Source: Ktedonobacter sp.
Lineage (GTDB): Bacteria > Chloroflexota > Ktedonobacteria > Ktedonobacterales > Ktedonobacteraceae
Assembly: GCA_003450555.1 (NCBI GenBank)
Contig: DMFQ01000299.1
Coordinates: forward strand, 5,887 to 15,672
DNA: 9,786 bases
Direction: 5' to 3'
How positions within the stretch are numbered: position 1 is the first letter of the stretch; each line of letters opens with the position of its first letter. This document shows positions 1 to 5,820 of the stretch, piece by piece. Both the position numbers and the translations under genes were made by a program. A model generated the notes under the pieces. The model worked only from the letters and a program-made list of their open reading frames with translations. It did not search any database and was not told the DNA's origin.

Positions 1-33
1 GGATGGTCGCTTGTTCTTTGTGAGTTAAGCGCT

Positions 34-321
34 TCAGGCGGTTTCTACGGTTGGACCGCCAGGTGCGGCCTCGCTGCTGGAAGCGGCAGGAGCCTCTTCA
101 GCATAGTCGCTCTCTTGTGCCGGACGCTTAAACGTGTAGTAGGCTGAATTTGAGGTCAATGGCTGGATACCGACGAGTTCCCAACCCTCGCGACCAAGGG
201 TATTCATATAGCGTCGAGCAAATGTGCTGCGCCGCTCATTGGCGATGAGCGTCTCCAACCCTTCGCATGAGATTCGTCCACGGTAGTCGATATAGACAAC
301 TTTATAGGCCCATTGTGCCAT
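34..321 (-). CDS. Small DUF4177-like protein
   Basis: This is a 95-residue soluble protein with no signal peptide or membrane segment. Residues 1-67 match the pattern of the DUF4177 family as I know it: an N-terminal strand (AYKVVYID), then LGREGWELVGIQP (residues 42-54) and a final strand SAYYTFKRP. These families form a small alpha/beta domain whose biochemical role is not established. The C-terminal 28 residues are rich in Ala, Glu and Pro and are probably disordered. The start is well supported: on the minus strand GAAGGAG lies about 8 nt before the ATG, and the first codons fit the family's N-terminus. It appears to be transcribed alone, with a palindrome at 416-436 upstream. The family call rests on the GWELVG signature only; function is unknown. 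Confidence 0.8.
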   Translation of the reverse strand: MAQWAYKVVYIDYRGRISCEGLETLIANERRSTFARRYMNTLGREGWELVGIQPLTSNSAYYTFKRPAQESDYAEEAPAASSSEAAPGGPTVETA

Positions 322-415
322 TTTGCTTGCTCCTTCTCGCTAGCTTATTTGCTTGCGCTGCGCTTTCCTGGTTCTTTGGTTTCGTTAAGGAGTATCCCTA
401 CCAGCATAGCCCTTC

Positions 416-436
416 CATGACATATCCGATGTCATG
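416..436. promoter_or_regulatory. Perfect palindrome, candidate operator
   Basis: CATGACAT (416-423) and ATGTCATG (429-436) are perfect 8-bp inverted repeats around a 5-bp spacer. This is the size and form of a dimeric helix-turn-helix regulator site. It lies about 95 bp upstream of the start of the DUF4177-like gene (minus strand), so it could control that gene. It could equally be a transcript hairpin. No regulator gene lies next to it. Confidence 0.35.
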
Positions 437-593
437 TCCCGACGGAATACCTCAAGTTTTCTGCCTCGCACGCAGCCGAAGAGTTGTATTCCATGTGAAC
501 GGCTGGCTCTGCTCCGGGTTCCACAATCAGAGCGGAGCTGGCCGCAGAGGCTATGCTTGTAGGTTCCTCTGCACAGTAGTAAGTATATCAACC

Positions 594-619
594 AAACTGG
601 CGTTTTACACCGCCAGTTT
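594..619. repeat. 9-bp stem hairpin, possible terminator
   Basis: AAACTGGCG (594-602) pairs perfectly with CGCCAGTTT (611-619) over an 8-nt loop. On the plus strand a run of six T follows at 625-630, five bases past the stem, which resembles an intrinsic terminator for plus-strand (antisense) transcription. For galU, read on the minus strand and ending about 90 bp away, there is no U-run after the stem, so its use as the galU terminator is doubtful. Confidence 0.35.
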
Positions 620-706
620 CAACAGTTTTTTAGGCAGATACAATCACCTGGAAAGTACCTGTCAATTTCTACAGGTCAGCAGCAAAAGTTTCAAGATCTG
701 GTCTTT

Positions 707-1576
707 TTATGCTTCATGTAAGACTTCTTGCATATACGCGCGTAGACCGGGAGCGATATCGGGACGCTTGAGAGCGTAAGCGATGGAGGTCGTCAACAGG
801 CCCAGAGGATTGCCTGTATCATAGCGCAGGCCGGTGAAGCGCAGGCCGTAACATTTACCGGCTTGTGCCTGCATTTCAATCGCATCCGTCACCTGGATCT
901 CACCGCCATTGCCAGGAGGCGTCTTCTCTAGCAGCTCAAAGATGTCTGGTGTCAGGATGTATCTTCCCGCCACGGCCAGGTTTGACGGCGCCTCCTCGGC
1001 TGGTGGTTTCTCGACGAGGTGCGTCACCTTCACTGTATCTGAGCCAAGTTCCTCAATGGAGACGATGCCGAAGGAGGAAATCTGCTCTGGCGGTGAGGTA
1101 AAGAGTGAGAGTACCGACCCGCCGTATTGTTCGTATATCTCTATCATGCGGGGAAGGCAGGGCGTTTCGGGCGCGACAAGGTCATCGCCCAGCATCACGA
1201 TAAATGGTTCATCACCGACCAATGCTTTGGCACATAAAACGGCATGTCCCAGGCCGTGAGGTTCTGATTGGCGCACTGAGAGATAGGTGGCCATACTTTG
1301 TACATGGCGTAATTCTTCCAGTTCCTTCTGTTTTCCCTTGCGCTCCAGCGCCTGCTCCATTTCAGGGAATATATCAAAATGATCTTCAATGCTGCGTTTA
1401 CTACGGCTTGTCACAAAGATTATTTCTTCGACACCGGCTGCGACAGCTTCTTCCACGATATATTGCAACGTCGGTTTATCGACGAGTGGCAGCATCTCTT
1501 TGGGAATGACCTTGCTGGCTGGTAGCACGCGAGTTCCCAGTCCAGCCACGGGTAGTACAGCTTTACGAATGCGCAT
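707..1576 (-). CDS. galU: UTP--glucose-1-phosphate uridylyltransferase
   Basis: This cytoplasmic enzyme makes UDP-glucose from UTP and glucose-1-phosphate, the precursor for glycan, glycolipid and envelope polysaccharide synthesis. The 289-residue length is normal for bacterial GalU. Visible family motifs in order are the nucleotide-binding loop AGLGTR (11-16), the K-E-M-L-P-x-V-D-K-P signature (26-35), GLGHAV (108-113), LGDD (129-132), LVEKP (187-191), GGEIQVTDAI (224-233) and RYDTGN (251-256). All expected regions are present, so it should be active. The start is supported by GAGGAGG about 11 nt upstream; a nearer ATG is out of frame. It stands alone, so no operon partner hints at a particular polysaccharide. 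Glucose-1-phosphate thymidylyltransferase is the main alternative, but the K-E-M-L-P signature and RYDTGN fit GalU better. Confidence 0.93.
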   Translation of the reverse strand: MRIRKAVLPVAGLGTRVLPASKVIPKEMLPLVDKPTLQYIVEEAVAAGVEEIIFVTSRSKRSIEDHFDIFPEMEQALERKGKQKELEELRHVQSMATYLSVRQSEPHGLGHAVLCAKALVGDEPFIVMLGDDLVAPETPCLPRMIEIYEQYGGSVLSLFTSPPEQISSFGIVSIEELGSDTVKVTHLVEKPPAEEAPSNLAVAGRYILTPDIFELLEKTPPGNGGEIQVTDAIEMQAQAGKCYGLRFTGLRYDTGNPLGLLTTSIAYALKRPDIAPGLRAYMQEVLHEA

Positions 1577-1828
1577 GGCTCATGGCTCCTCCTCAAATAT
1601 GGCGGTTTTGTGAATGATCAGGGTGGGGGCGCCTTCATCATCCCCCGGATGCGGCTGCCCCACCCGTACATTTTAGCCCCGTTGGTGCACAAAATAGAAA
1701 CTGGCGGGGCTTGCTGCGCCCTGCAAAAGGCGGAAAAGAGATCTTTCTTCATTAATTCACAGACTCTGACTCCTGGTACGTATTGTATGGGAAAGGTGGG
1801 TCAAGGTCAATCTTTTTCTCATGCTAGC

Positions 1829-1859
1829 TTGACATATGTTATATACATATACGTATATT
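1829..1859 (+). promoter_or_regulatory. Promoter and operator-like repeats of EXLDI remnant
   Basis: A consensus TTGACA (-35) at 1829-1834 is followed 19 bp later by TATATT at 1854-1859 as a candidate -10; the spacing is slightly long. The spacer is made of alternating A/T palindromes, including the perfect ATATACGTATAT (1847-1858) and an ATGT-5 bp-ACAT repeat (1836-1848). Such repeats overlapping a promoter are typical of PadR- or TetR-type operators, though that assignment is inference. It would drive the gene fragment starting at 1917. Confidence 0.45.
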
Positions 1860-1916
1860 AGTAGTATATGGCGTTGGCTGTTGAATATTTGTTTCATAAG
1901 AGGTAAAATACCTACT

Positions 1917-1988
1917 ATGCCAAACAGAACCATCTATGTAGCAGATGCAGATGTACCGATTTTTGAGAAAGCTCAAGAGTTGGCCGGT
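1917..1988 (+). pseudogene. 5' fragment of EXLDI-type protein gene
   Basis: The first 24 codons read MPNRTIYVADADVPIFEKAQ followed by ELAG, which I recognise as the conserved N-terminus of the small EXLDI protein family. Intact members are far longer and continue with an Ala/Arg-rich helix. Here the family sequence stops at Gly24, and the frame runs on through antisense cupredoxin sequence to a stop at 2067-2069, giving a meaningless 50-residue product. AAGAGG (1898-1903) is a ribosome site at somewhat long distance, and the promoter at 1829-1859 survives, so the remnant may still be transcribed. The breakpoint lies in six bases (1983-1988) that fit both broken genes. I recall EXLDI genes lying near PadR regulators and ABC exporters, but nothing of that kind is here. 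Confidence 0.7.
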
Positions 1989-2517
1989 GTGGAAGGTGAA
2001 GGTGATCGTGTTGGATGTGGCGCCGTTTGTTGCATCACCAGGAAGCGGGACGTTAATATTCAGTTGTGAGATGGTGAAGGTGTGTGCTATTTTATCTCGA
2101 GTAAGTGAGGAATAGGGCTGCCCATCAGCATACGCGAGGCCACCGACGACCCCCTGAGCGCTCGCGAAGGGAGCATTCTTTGGTAGAAGGGTATCGCCAA
2201 GATCGGAGTCCTTAATGGTGACCGTCACAAGGCTGTTTGCCGGAACAACGAGTTCCGACGGTCTATATGCAGGCCAGTCCTTGTGCATGCCGGGCTGATT
2301 GATGATGATGTTGAGACTGGCTTGAACATGTTTAGGTGGGATTGCAGCTGCAGTCTGTGTGGTCGTGTGACGGCCAAAGAAAGGCAGCGGAAAGAGCGAA
2401 AGAGACGCTTGAGATGAACGCTACGCAGAAAAGGATGCCAAAGAAGACTCCTACGTAGATGAATGCCGATGACTTCTTCCCTTGACTGTGAGGGATTGTT
2501 CTTTGTGTTTGCAACAT
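1983..2517 (-). pseudogene. Truncated, frameshifted cupredoxin-domain protein
   Basis: The N-terminus (from ATG at 2517, with AAAGGA 10 nt upstream) encodes a polar start and one membrane anchor (about residues 19-47). The frame then closes at 2332-2334. The neighbouring frame, open from about 2420, continues with a linker (TTTQTAAAIPPKHVQ) and a cupredoxin-like beta domain: NIIINQPG, LVVPANSLVTVTIKD, then KIAHTFTI with a likely copper-ligand His, and ITFTFHTG. It breaks off at TFHTG (1983). The strand that carries the Cys-His-Met copper ligands in type-1 copper or CuA domains is missing. In its intact form it would be a membrane-anchored extracytoplasmic copper protein resembling cytochrome oxidase subunit II-like domains. 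A one-base slip within about 2360-2420 plus loss of the 3' end make it non-functional. It lies 80 bp downstream of the SHOCT gene, probably a former operon partner. Confidence 0.72.
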
Positions 2518-2597
2518 GATCTTTGTTCCTTTATTAGGGAGTGAACCCTTTTGGGGTCACCATATTATTCGAGGCTAAACATACACTGTCCAGGTCA

Positions 2598-2885
2598 TCA
2601 CGTTCTTTGGGTAGATTGCCACTCGGATGGTCTATCAAGACGCTTACGCCTCTGTTCATAGGTCGCCGCATCCATCTCTCCTCCTGCATACCGCTGTCGC
2701 AGGATATTGAGTGCAGGAGATGCACTTCCTAGCATATCGCTGTGTAATGGCATAGAGATGGGAGTTTTGTGAATCCTCCAGCGCATGAGTGCCCAAGCAA
2801 GAACGACCAGCAAGACGATCCCAAGTAGGCCACATACAGCCATCAGAAGCATCATGCCTCCACCCCAACCATATTCTGACATCAT
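2598..2885 (-). CDS. SHOCT-domain membrane protein
   Basis: This is a small protein of about 95 residues with one transmembrane helix near its N-terminus (GGGMMLLMAVCGLLGIVLLV...), a basic stop-transfer stretch (RWRIHK), a short linker and a C-terminal SHOCT domain (PALNILRQRYAGGEMDAATY, then EQRRKRL). SHOCT domains are short helical hairpins found at protein ends; they are thought to promote oligomerisation, and no enzymatic role is known. I chose the start at 2885 (ATGATG) because AAAGAGAG lies about 7 nt upstream. A further in-frame ATG at 2924 would add 13 residues but has only a badly spaced GGAG. The cupredoxin pseudogene follows on the same strand, so the pair was probably an envelope or copper-related operon. 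This member appears intact. Confidence 0.75.
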   Translation of the reverse strand: MMSEYGWGGGMMLLMAVCGLLGIVLLVVLAWALMRWRIHKTPISMPLHSDMLGSASPALNILRQRYAGGEMDAATYEQRRKRLDRPSEWQSTQRT

Positions 2886-2977
2886 AGCCGTACTCTCTTT
2901 CCGTTCGATAGGAGCAGCAATCATGTGCTCCGCTCGTATCTACATCACAACAAAAGGACATATAATCATGCTACTCA

Positions 2978-2996
2978 ACGTGGCTTTCAGCCACGT
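2978..2996. repeat. Perfect 8-bp hairpin, IS200/IS605-like end relic
   Basis: ACGTGGCT (2978-2985) and AGCCACGT (2989-2996) form a perfect stem around the loop TTC. Stems of the type GGCTTTCAGCC are common at the subterminal ends of IS200/IS605 elements, whose transposases recognise such hairpins. No transposase gene or second end was found nearby, so this may be a relic of an element, a non-autonomous copy, or an unrelated regulatory hairpin upstream of the SHOCT gene. Confidence 0.35.
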
Positions 2997-3107
2997 CATA
3001 CGAGAGGGATCAACTCTTCCCATGCCTTCACACGCAGAGAGGGAGAGGTATGTCTTTCCAAAGGAGAATGAGCACCTCCCTGGGTACGGATTGTTTTCTC
3101 GTGCAAG

Positions 3108-3317
3108 TTAAACCTCTCCTTCCACCATCTCCCCATCAGCTAGCCGCACGCTGTTTTGTGTTGACTGCAGTCGCACAATCACTACCGGTAGGGTAGTAGC
3201 ATGCAACATGCGTTCAGCGACAGTACCCATCGTCCAGTTGAGAGAGTCTCCGTCAAGGTGTTCGTGCGATCTCTGGGATGTCAGATCACCATGGTTGTAG
3301 TCCTGGCTCCTCATCAA
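3108..3317 (-). pseudogene. 3' remnant of universal stress protein (UspA family)
   Basis: The end of this frame reads WTMGTVAERMLHATTLPVVI followed by VR, the conserved C-terminal helix and strand of UspA-type proteins (G-S-V-A-E-x-V-x-x-x-x-x-x-P-V-L-x-V), with a 20-residue tail to the stop at 3108. The ATP-binding G-x2-G-x9-G-S/T region that should precede it is scrambled. In one frame about 3276-3292 reads MVI then a stop where families have VIMTSHGR, and the next frame continues as TSQRSH. The expected N-terminal 100 or so residues are absent; upstream sequence becomes AT-rich without homology. It is therefore a decayed gene tail. The family call is fairly secure and the exact 5' limit is not. 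Confidence 0.62.
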
Positions 3318-3753
3318 ATCGCCAGAGGGGATAGTCAGTGGCAGTATGAGAGAGCGCAGAAGGAGGGAAGTGCCGAAGCCGCTCCTGGTGGAAGAAAGAG
3401 CAAGGTGATTGTCTTTCTTGTACTATATTATACCACAATTCTTTACAAATATCAAATACACTTTTAATTTGATCTTTCATTGTTATAGTGAAACTGGGAG
3501 ATAAGCAAAGAAAAAGCTTGAACCTTTACCGCTTATGGGTCAACATATCTCAACGTGAAAAGTGTACGCTAAGCAGATAAATTTGCCTGTAGTGCCAGAT
3601 GAGCATTCATGATAAAAACTTTAACATTTTTAATGGGAAGACAGAATCCAAATAATAGGAGTTTTAATCTGGTAGATGTCACAGTAGATGTCGAAATGAT
3701 ATAAAGTGATTGGACAGAAATCGTGAACCCAGGAAATACCCAGGTTCACGAAG
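3318..3753. other. AT-rich gap, no gene recognised
   Basis: About 3420-3720 is visibly richer in A and T than the flanking genes and carries no open frame with a family signature. The largest notable frame is 31 codons (3609-3704, +), without a good ribosome site. A short direct repeat, GTAGATGTC, occurs twice within 3672-3693. The region separates the decayed UspA tail from the 3' side of the tRNA gene and may be residue of a past insertion. That is inference only. Confidence 0.4.
3722..3750 (-). terminator. Hairpin after tRNA-Arg
   Basis: CGTGAACC (3722-3729) pairs perfectly with GGTTCACG (3743-3750) over a 13-nt loop. It starts 4 nt past the tRNA 3' end on the minus strand. The following bases (ATTTCTG) are only modestly U-rich, so it may act as a terminator or a processing boundary for the tRNA precursor. 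Confidence 0.5.
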
Positions 3754-3826
3754 TGGGGCTGAGAGGACTCGAACCTCCGGCACACGGTTTAGGAAACCGT
3801 TGCTCTATCCACTGAGCTACAGCCCC
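3754..3826 (-). tRNA. tRNA-Arg (anticodon CCT)
   Basis: A complete 73-nt cloverleaf reads on the minus strand. The 7-bp acceptor stem pairs GGGGCTG with CAGCCCC, the D arm is GCTC-AGTGGATA-GAGC, the anticodon arm is ACGGT-TTCCTAA-ACCGT with anticodon CCT, the variable region is GTGCC, and the T arm is GGAGG-TTCGAGT-CCTCT. The discriminator base is A. The CCA end is not encoded. It decodes AGG codons. All stems pair apart from the terminal pair of the T stem. It is a stand-alone gene. tRNA-Arg genes are frequent integration sites, and the sequence beyond its 3' end (lower coordinates) is AT-rich and full of broken genes, but I saw no repeated copy of its 3' end in the window. Confidence 0.97.
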
Positions 3827-3870
3827 ATTTCTCAAATTTTATCACAAGCGTCAACCTTTGCTCTCTGTTA

Positions 3871-4848
3871 TCAAAGCGCGTAAATAACCCGTGCAACCTC
3901 TTCTAAAGTATTATAATTTCCCTGCGCGAAATCTTCTCGCACCCAGTTGAAGGGGCGATAGCGGTGCAGCAGTGTATAAGCCATAAAACGGTGGCTCAAG
4001 CGTTCGTTAAGCTCACTTTTTACATATCCATACGTCAACAGGAAAGTGCGCAGCAGTGTAGGTTTACCAGCCATCATGAAGAGTGCAGCAGCCGCGAGGT
4101 CGTATTCCTGGAAACCAATCAGGGCATCGTCAAAATCAAAAAGCCCGGTCAGTCGCCAGCGCTCGTCTTGCTCGGTGACGAGTAGATGATACTGGTGGAT
4201 GTCACCACTGACGATAGCAGGTCTAAAATCGGAGGGATAAAGAGGTGCGGCATACGCAAGGTAGCCGGGAATCTGTTGCAGCCAGTGGTCGGGCACCTCT
4301 TGTTCGCGGTGGTGCTGCACACACTTCTTGATACGAGTGGCAATAAACTCTTGCCAGTTGTTATCAAGAAGCGGAAGATCATTGGTAGGGAGGGCGTGGA
4401 GTTGCGCGACGATCTCCGCCAGTTCTGTGATGATACGTAGCTGATCCTTATTGTCCAGCATGTCCCATATCTTGGAGAGGTAGACGCCAGGAACGCGGCT
4501 CATGACGAAGTAGGGCCATCCATCCAGGTTCCCGTGCACGTATATCCTGGGCGTTGTTACGCTGAGTTTTCCGTAGACATGCTCAGCAACGGTGAGGTCT
4601 GCCTTACATAAACCGCTCTGATAGGGAGGGAAGAGCTTGATGACCAGGTGGTCGCCAGCGGCGAAGACAATACTTGATCCGTCGGCGGAGTCTGTACCAT
4701 CTCCGAAACGCACGAGCCGATCAGTTGGTAATCCATGACGGTGGCAGATGGTCTGCATCGCCACGGGCCAAATGCTGGCATTGACGCGCAGAGAGATATA
4801 GTCTGTGAAGTTGGCTGCGGGAGGCAAAAGTGGTTCAGGTTGAGGCAT
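3871..4848 (-). CDS. Aminoglycoside-phosphotransferase-like kinase
   Basis: This 325-residue soluble protein has the APH / choline-kinase-like fold, a protein-kinase relative that phosphorylates small molecules. Visible elements are the ATP-binding strand SSIVFAAGDHLVIKLF (58-73) with the probable ATP lysine K71, the likely helix-C acidic residues near 84-89, the hinge YFVMSRVPG (113-121), the catalytic loop SGDIHQYHLLV (214-224) with catalytic Asp216, and the metal site GLFDFDDA (235-242) with Asp238. Two positions differ from the classic HGDxxxxN loop: Ser214 replaces His and His221 replaces Asn. The second change is known in an HGDxxxRHLL-type subgroup. The substrate cannot be told; antibiotic resistance should not be assumed. 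The start at 4848 has AAAGGGA about 9 nt upstream. It is transcribed away from the DnaA-box region and seems to be monocistronic. Confidence 0.78.
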   Translation of the reverse strand: MPQPEPLLPPAANFTDYISLRVNASIWPVAMQTICHRHGLPTDRLVRFGDGTDSADGSSIVFAAGDHLVIKLFPPYQSGLCKADLTVAEHVYGKLSVTTPRIYVHGNLDGWPYFVMSRVPGVYLSKIWDMLDNKDQLRIITELAEIVAQLHALPTNDLPLLDNNWQEFIATRIKKCVQHHREQEVPDHWLQQIPGYLAYAAPLYPSDFRPAIVSGDIHQYHLLVTEQDERWRLTGLFDFDDALIGFQEYDLAAAALFMMAGKPTLLRTFLLTYGYVKSELNERLSHRFMAYTLLHRYRPFNWVREDFAQGNYNTLEEVARVIYAL

Positions 4849-5151
4849 GTTGCACGTCCCTTTCTATAAAAGCCTATTTTCCTTGTAGTGCGTAATCGTT
4901 CGGTTTTCCAACTAAATCATACCACGCGATATCCGTGATTAATGAGGAAAAAGATAGAAGTTGCCGAAAGTTATCCACAATTAGAACATTTGTACACATA
5001 GTTATCCACATTCCTCAAGCTAGTTTTGGGAAGCTTGTACTAATCAGGAACGATTACGTCCGTATTACCTCTTATACTCGGGGCAGATGAGCTAACGTCG
5101 ATTCAGTATGTATTGCATTTGGTTGTTACGAGCAATAAGGAGACGGATATC
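4849..5151. other. Divergent intergenic region with DnaA boxes
   Basis: This gap of about 300 bp separates the kinase gene (-) from the hydrolase gene (+) and must hold both promoters. Its centre is AT-rich and contains two exact DnaA boxes (4971-4979, 5002-5010). TATACT at 5073-5078 is a possible -10 for the hydrolase, but no convincing -35 precedes it. No gene was recognised. Confidence 0.55.
4971..5010 (+). promoter_or_regulatory. Two perfect DnaA boxes
   Basis: TTATCCACA, the exact consensus bound by the replication initiator DnaA, occurs at 4971-4979 and again at 5002-5010 in the same orientation, 31 bp apart. Between them TTGTACACA (4990-4998) matches at seven of nine positions. A pair this close is very unlikely by chance. 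No dnaA, dnaN, repA or parAB gene is in the window, so an origin cannot be asserted; DnaA-controlled transcription or a DnaA-titrating site is as likely. Confidence 0.6.
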
Positions 5152-5820
5152 GTGATTGAGTTTCAAGATGCGGAAGGGAACAGAAAAGTTAGCGGTTACC
5201 TGGCTCTGCCAAAAAGTGGCGAGGGTCCAGGCGTTATAGTCTTTCATGCATGGTGGGGCCTCACCAGCTTTTTCAAAGGGGTCTGTGAGCGATTGGCAGA
5301 AGCAGGCTTTGTTGCGTTAGCTCCTGACCTCTATCAGGGGAAGAGTGCGACAACGATTAACGAGGCGAAACAATTGATAACCGCACGAGATTTTGATAGG
5401 TCCCTCCAGGATATCAACGGAGCTATTGAATACTTGCGGAAACTTCCCAGTGTAAGAGGAAATATTATTGGGGCGATCGGTTTCTCTATGGGTGGTTCGT
5501 ACGCGTTTGGTATGTCCAGTGATAGGCCGGAGATAGCGGCGGTTGTCGCCTTCTATGGCCTTGAGTTAGGGCCTGACTATAGCACAGCCAAAGCTGCATA
5601 CCTTGGCCATTTTGCCGAGCTTGACGAGTGGGAGTCGGCCGAGGATGTTACCAAAATGGAGGCTGAACTGTACAAGGCGGGCAAAGAGGTGACGTTTTAT
5701 ACCTATCCAGGTACAAAGCACTGGTTCTTTGAGGAGAATCATGCCGATGCCTATGATGCTGAGGCGGCTCAGCTTGCCTGGGAACGAAGCATTGCTTTTT
5801 TGCACAGGCATCTCATGTAG
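5152..5820 (+). CDS. Dienelactone hydrolase family protein
   Basis: This is an alpha/beta-hydrolase of 222 residues, close to the usual 230 of the dienelactone hydrolase (DLH) family, cytoplasmic and without a signal peptide. Numbered from the GTG start, the features are the oxyanion-side motif FHAWWGL (31-37), VALAPDLYQG (54-63) typical of DLH, the nucleophile elbow GFSMGG (110-115) with Ser112, the acid Asp158 in AELDEW, and His190 in PGTKHWFF. Classical DLH uses Cys as nucleophile; here it is Ser, so the substrate is probably another ester or lactone. I prefer the GTG at 5152 because AAGGAG (5137-5142) sits 9 nt before it. An in-frame TTG at 5113 would add 13 residues but lacks a ribosome site. 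A permease fragment follows the stop codon directly. Confidence 0.88.
   Translation: MIEFQDAEGNRKVSGYLALPKSGEGPGVIVFHAWWGLTSFFKGVCERLAEAGFVALAPDLYQGKSATTINEAKQLITARDFDRSLQDINGAIEYLRKLPSVRGNIIGAIGFSMGGSYAFGMSSDRPEIAAVVAFYGLELGPDYSTAKAAYLGHFAELDEWESAEDVTKMEAELYKAGKEVTFYTYPGTKHWFFEENHADAYDAEAAQLAWERSIAFLHRHLM

Larger units (their letters stand above)
322..706. other. Intergenic region with several hairpins
   Basis: This 385-bp gap between the DUF4177-like gene and galU carries no convincing gene; the open frames seen in it lack ribosome sites and family motifs. It holds at least four inverted repeats: 416-436 (8 bp arms), 544-572 (7 bp arms, 15-nt loop), 594-619 (9 bp arms, 8-nt loop) and 657-676 (6 bp arms). 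It must contain the promoter of the minus-strand DUF4177-like gene and the 3' end of the galU transcript. A structured non-coding RNA or long leader is possible, but I recognise no known RNA family. Confidence 0.5.

Noticed and set aside
267..779. A 170-codon open frame on the plus strand
   Set aside because: It overlaps the starts of two minus-strand features and much of the gap, has no ribosome site, shows no family motif, and has a composition typical of antisense or non-coding sequence.
1675..1711. AGCCCCG and CGGGGCT as a terminator upstream of galU
   Set aside because: The 7-bp arms are separated by 23 nt, no T-run follows, and no gene ends there; this is probably a chance pairing in GC-rich sequence.
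1836..2069. The plus-strand frame through the fusion point as a new functional gene
   Set aside because: After codon 24 it is simply the antisense of the cupredoxin domain, so the second half has no history as a protein.
3286..3480. A 64-codon minus-strand frame overlapping the UspA remnant
   Set aside because: It lacks UspA motifs and runs into the AT-rich stretch; it does not supply the missing N-terminus of the stress protein.
3609..3704. A 31-codon plus-strand frame beginning MIKTLTFLMG in the AT-rich gap
   Set aside because: It has no clear ribosome site, no known relatives that I recognise, and a length easily reached by chance; the repeated GTAGATGTC inside it gives a false impression of coding periodicity.
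3754..3826. CRISPR or tandem-repeat content and att duplications around the tRNA
   Set aside because: No regularly spaced repeats and no second copy of the tRNA 3' end were found anywhere in the window.
4849..5151. Calling the DnaA-box region a chromosomal or plasmid origin
   Set aside because: No dnaA, dnaN, rep or par gene, no 13-mer AT repeats and no iteron array are visible; only the boxes themselves are supported.
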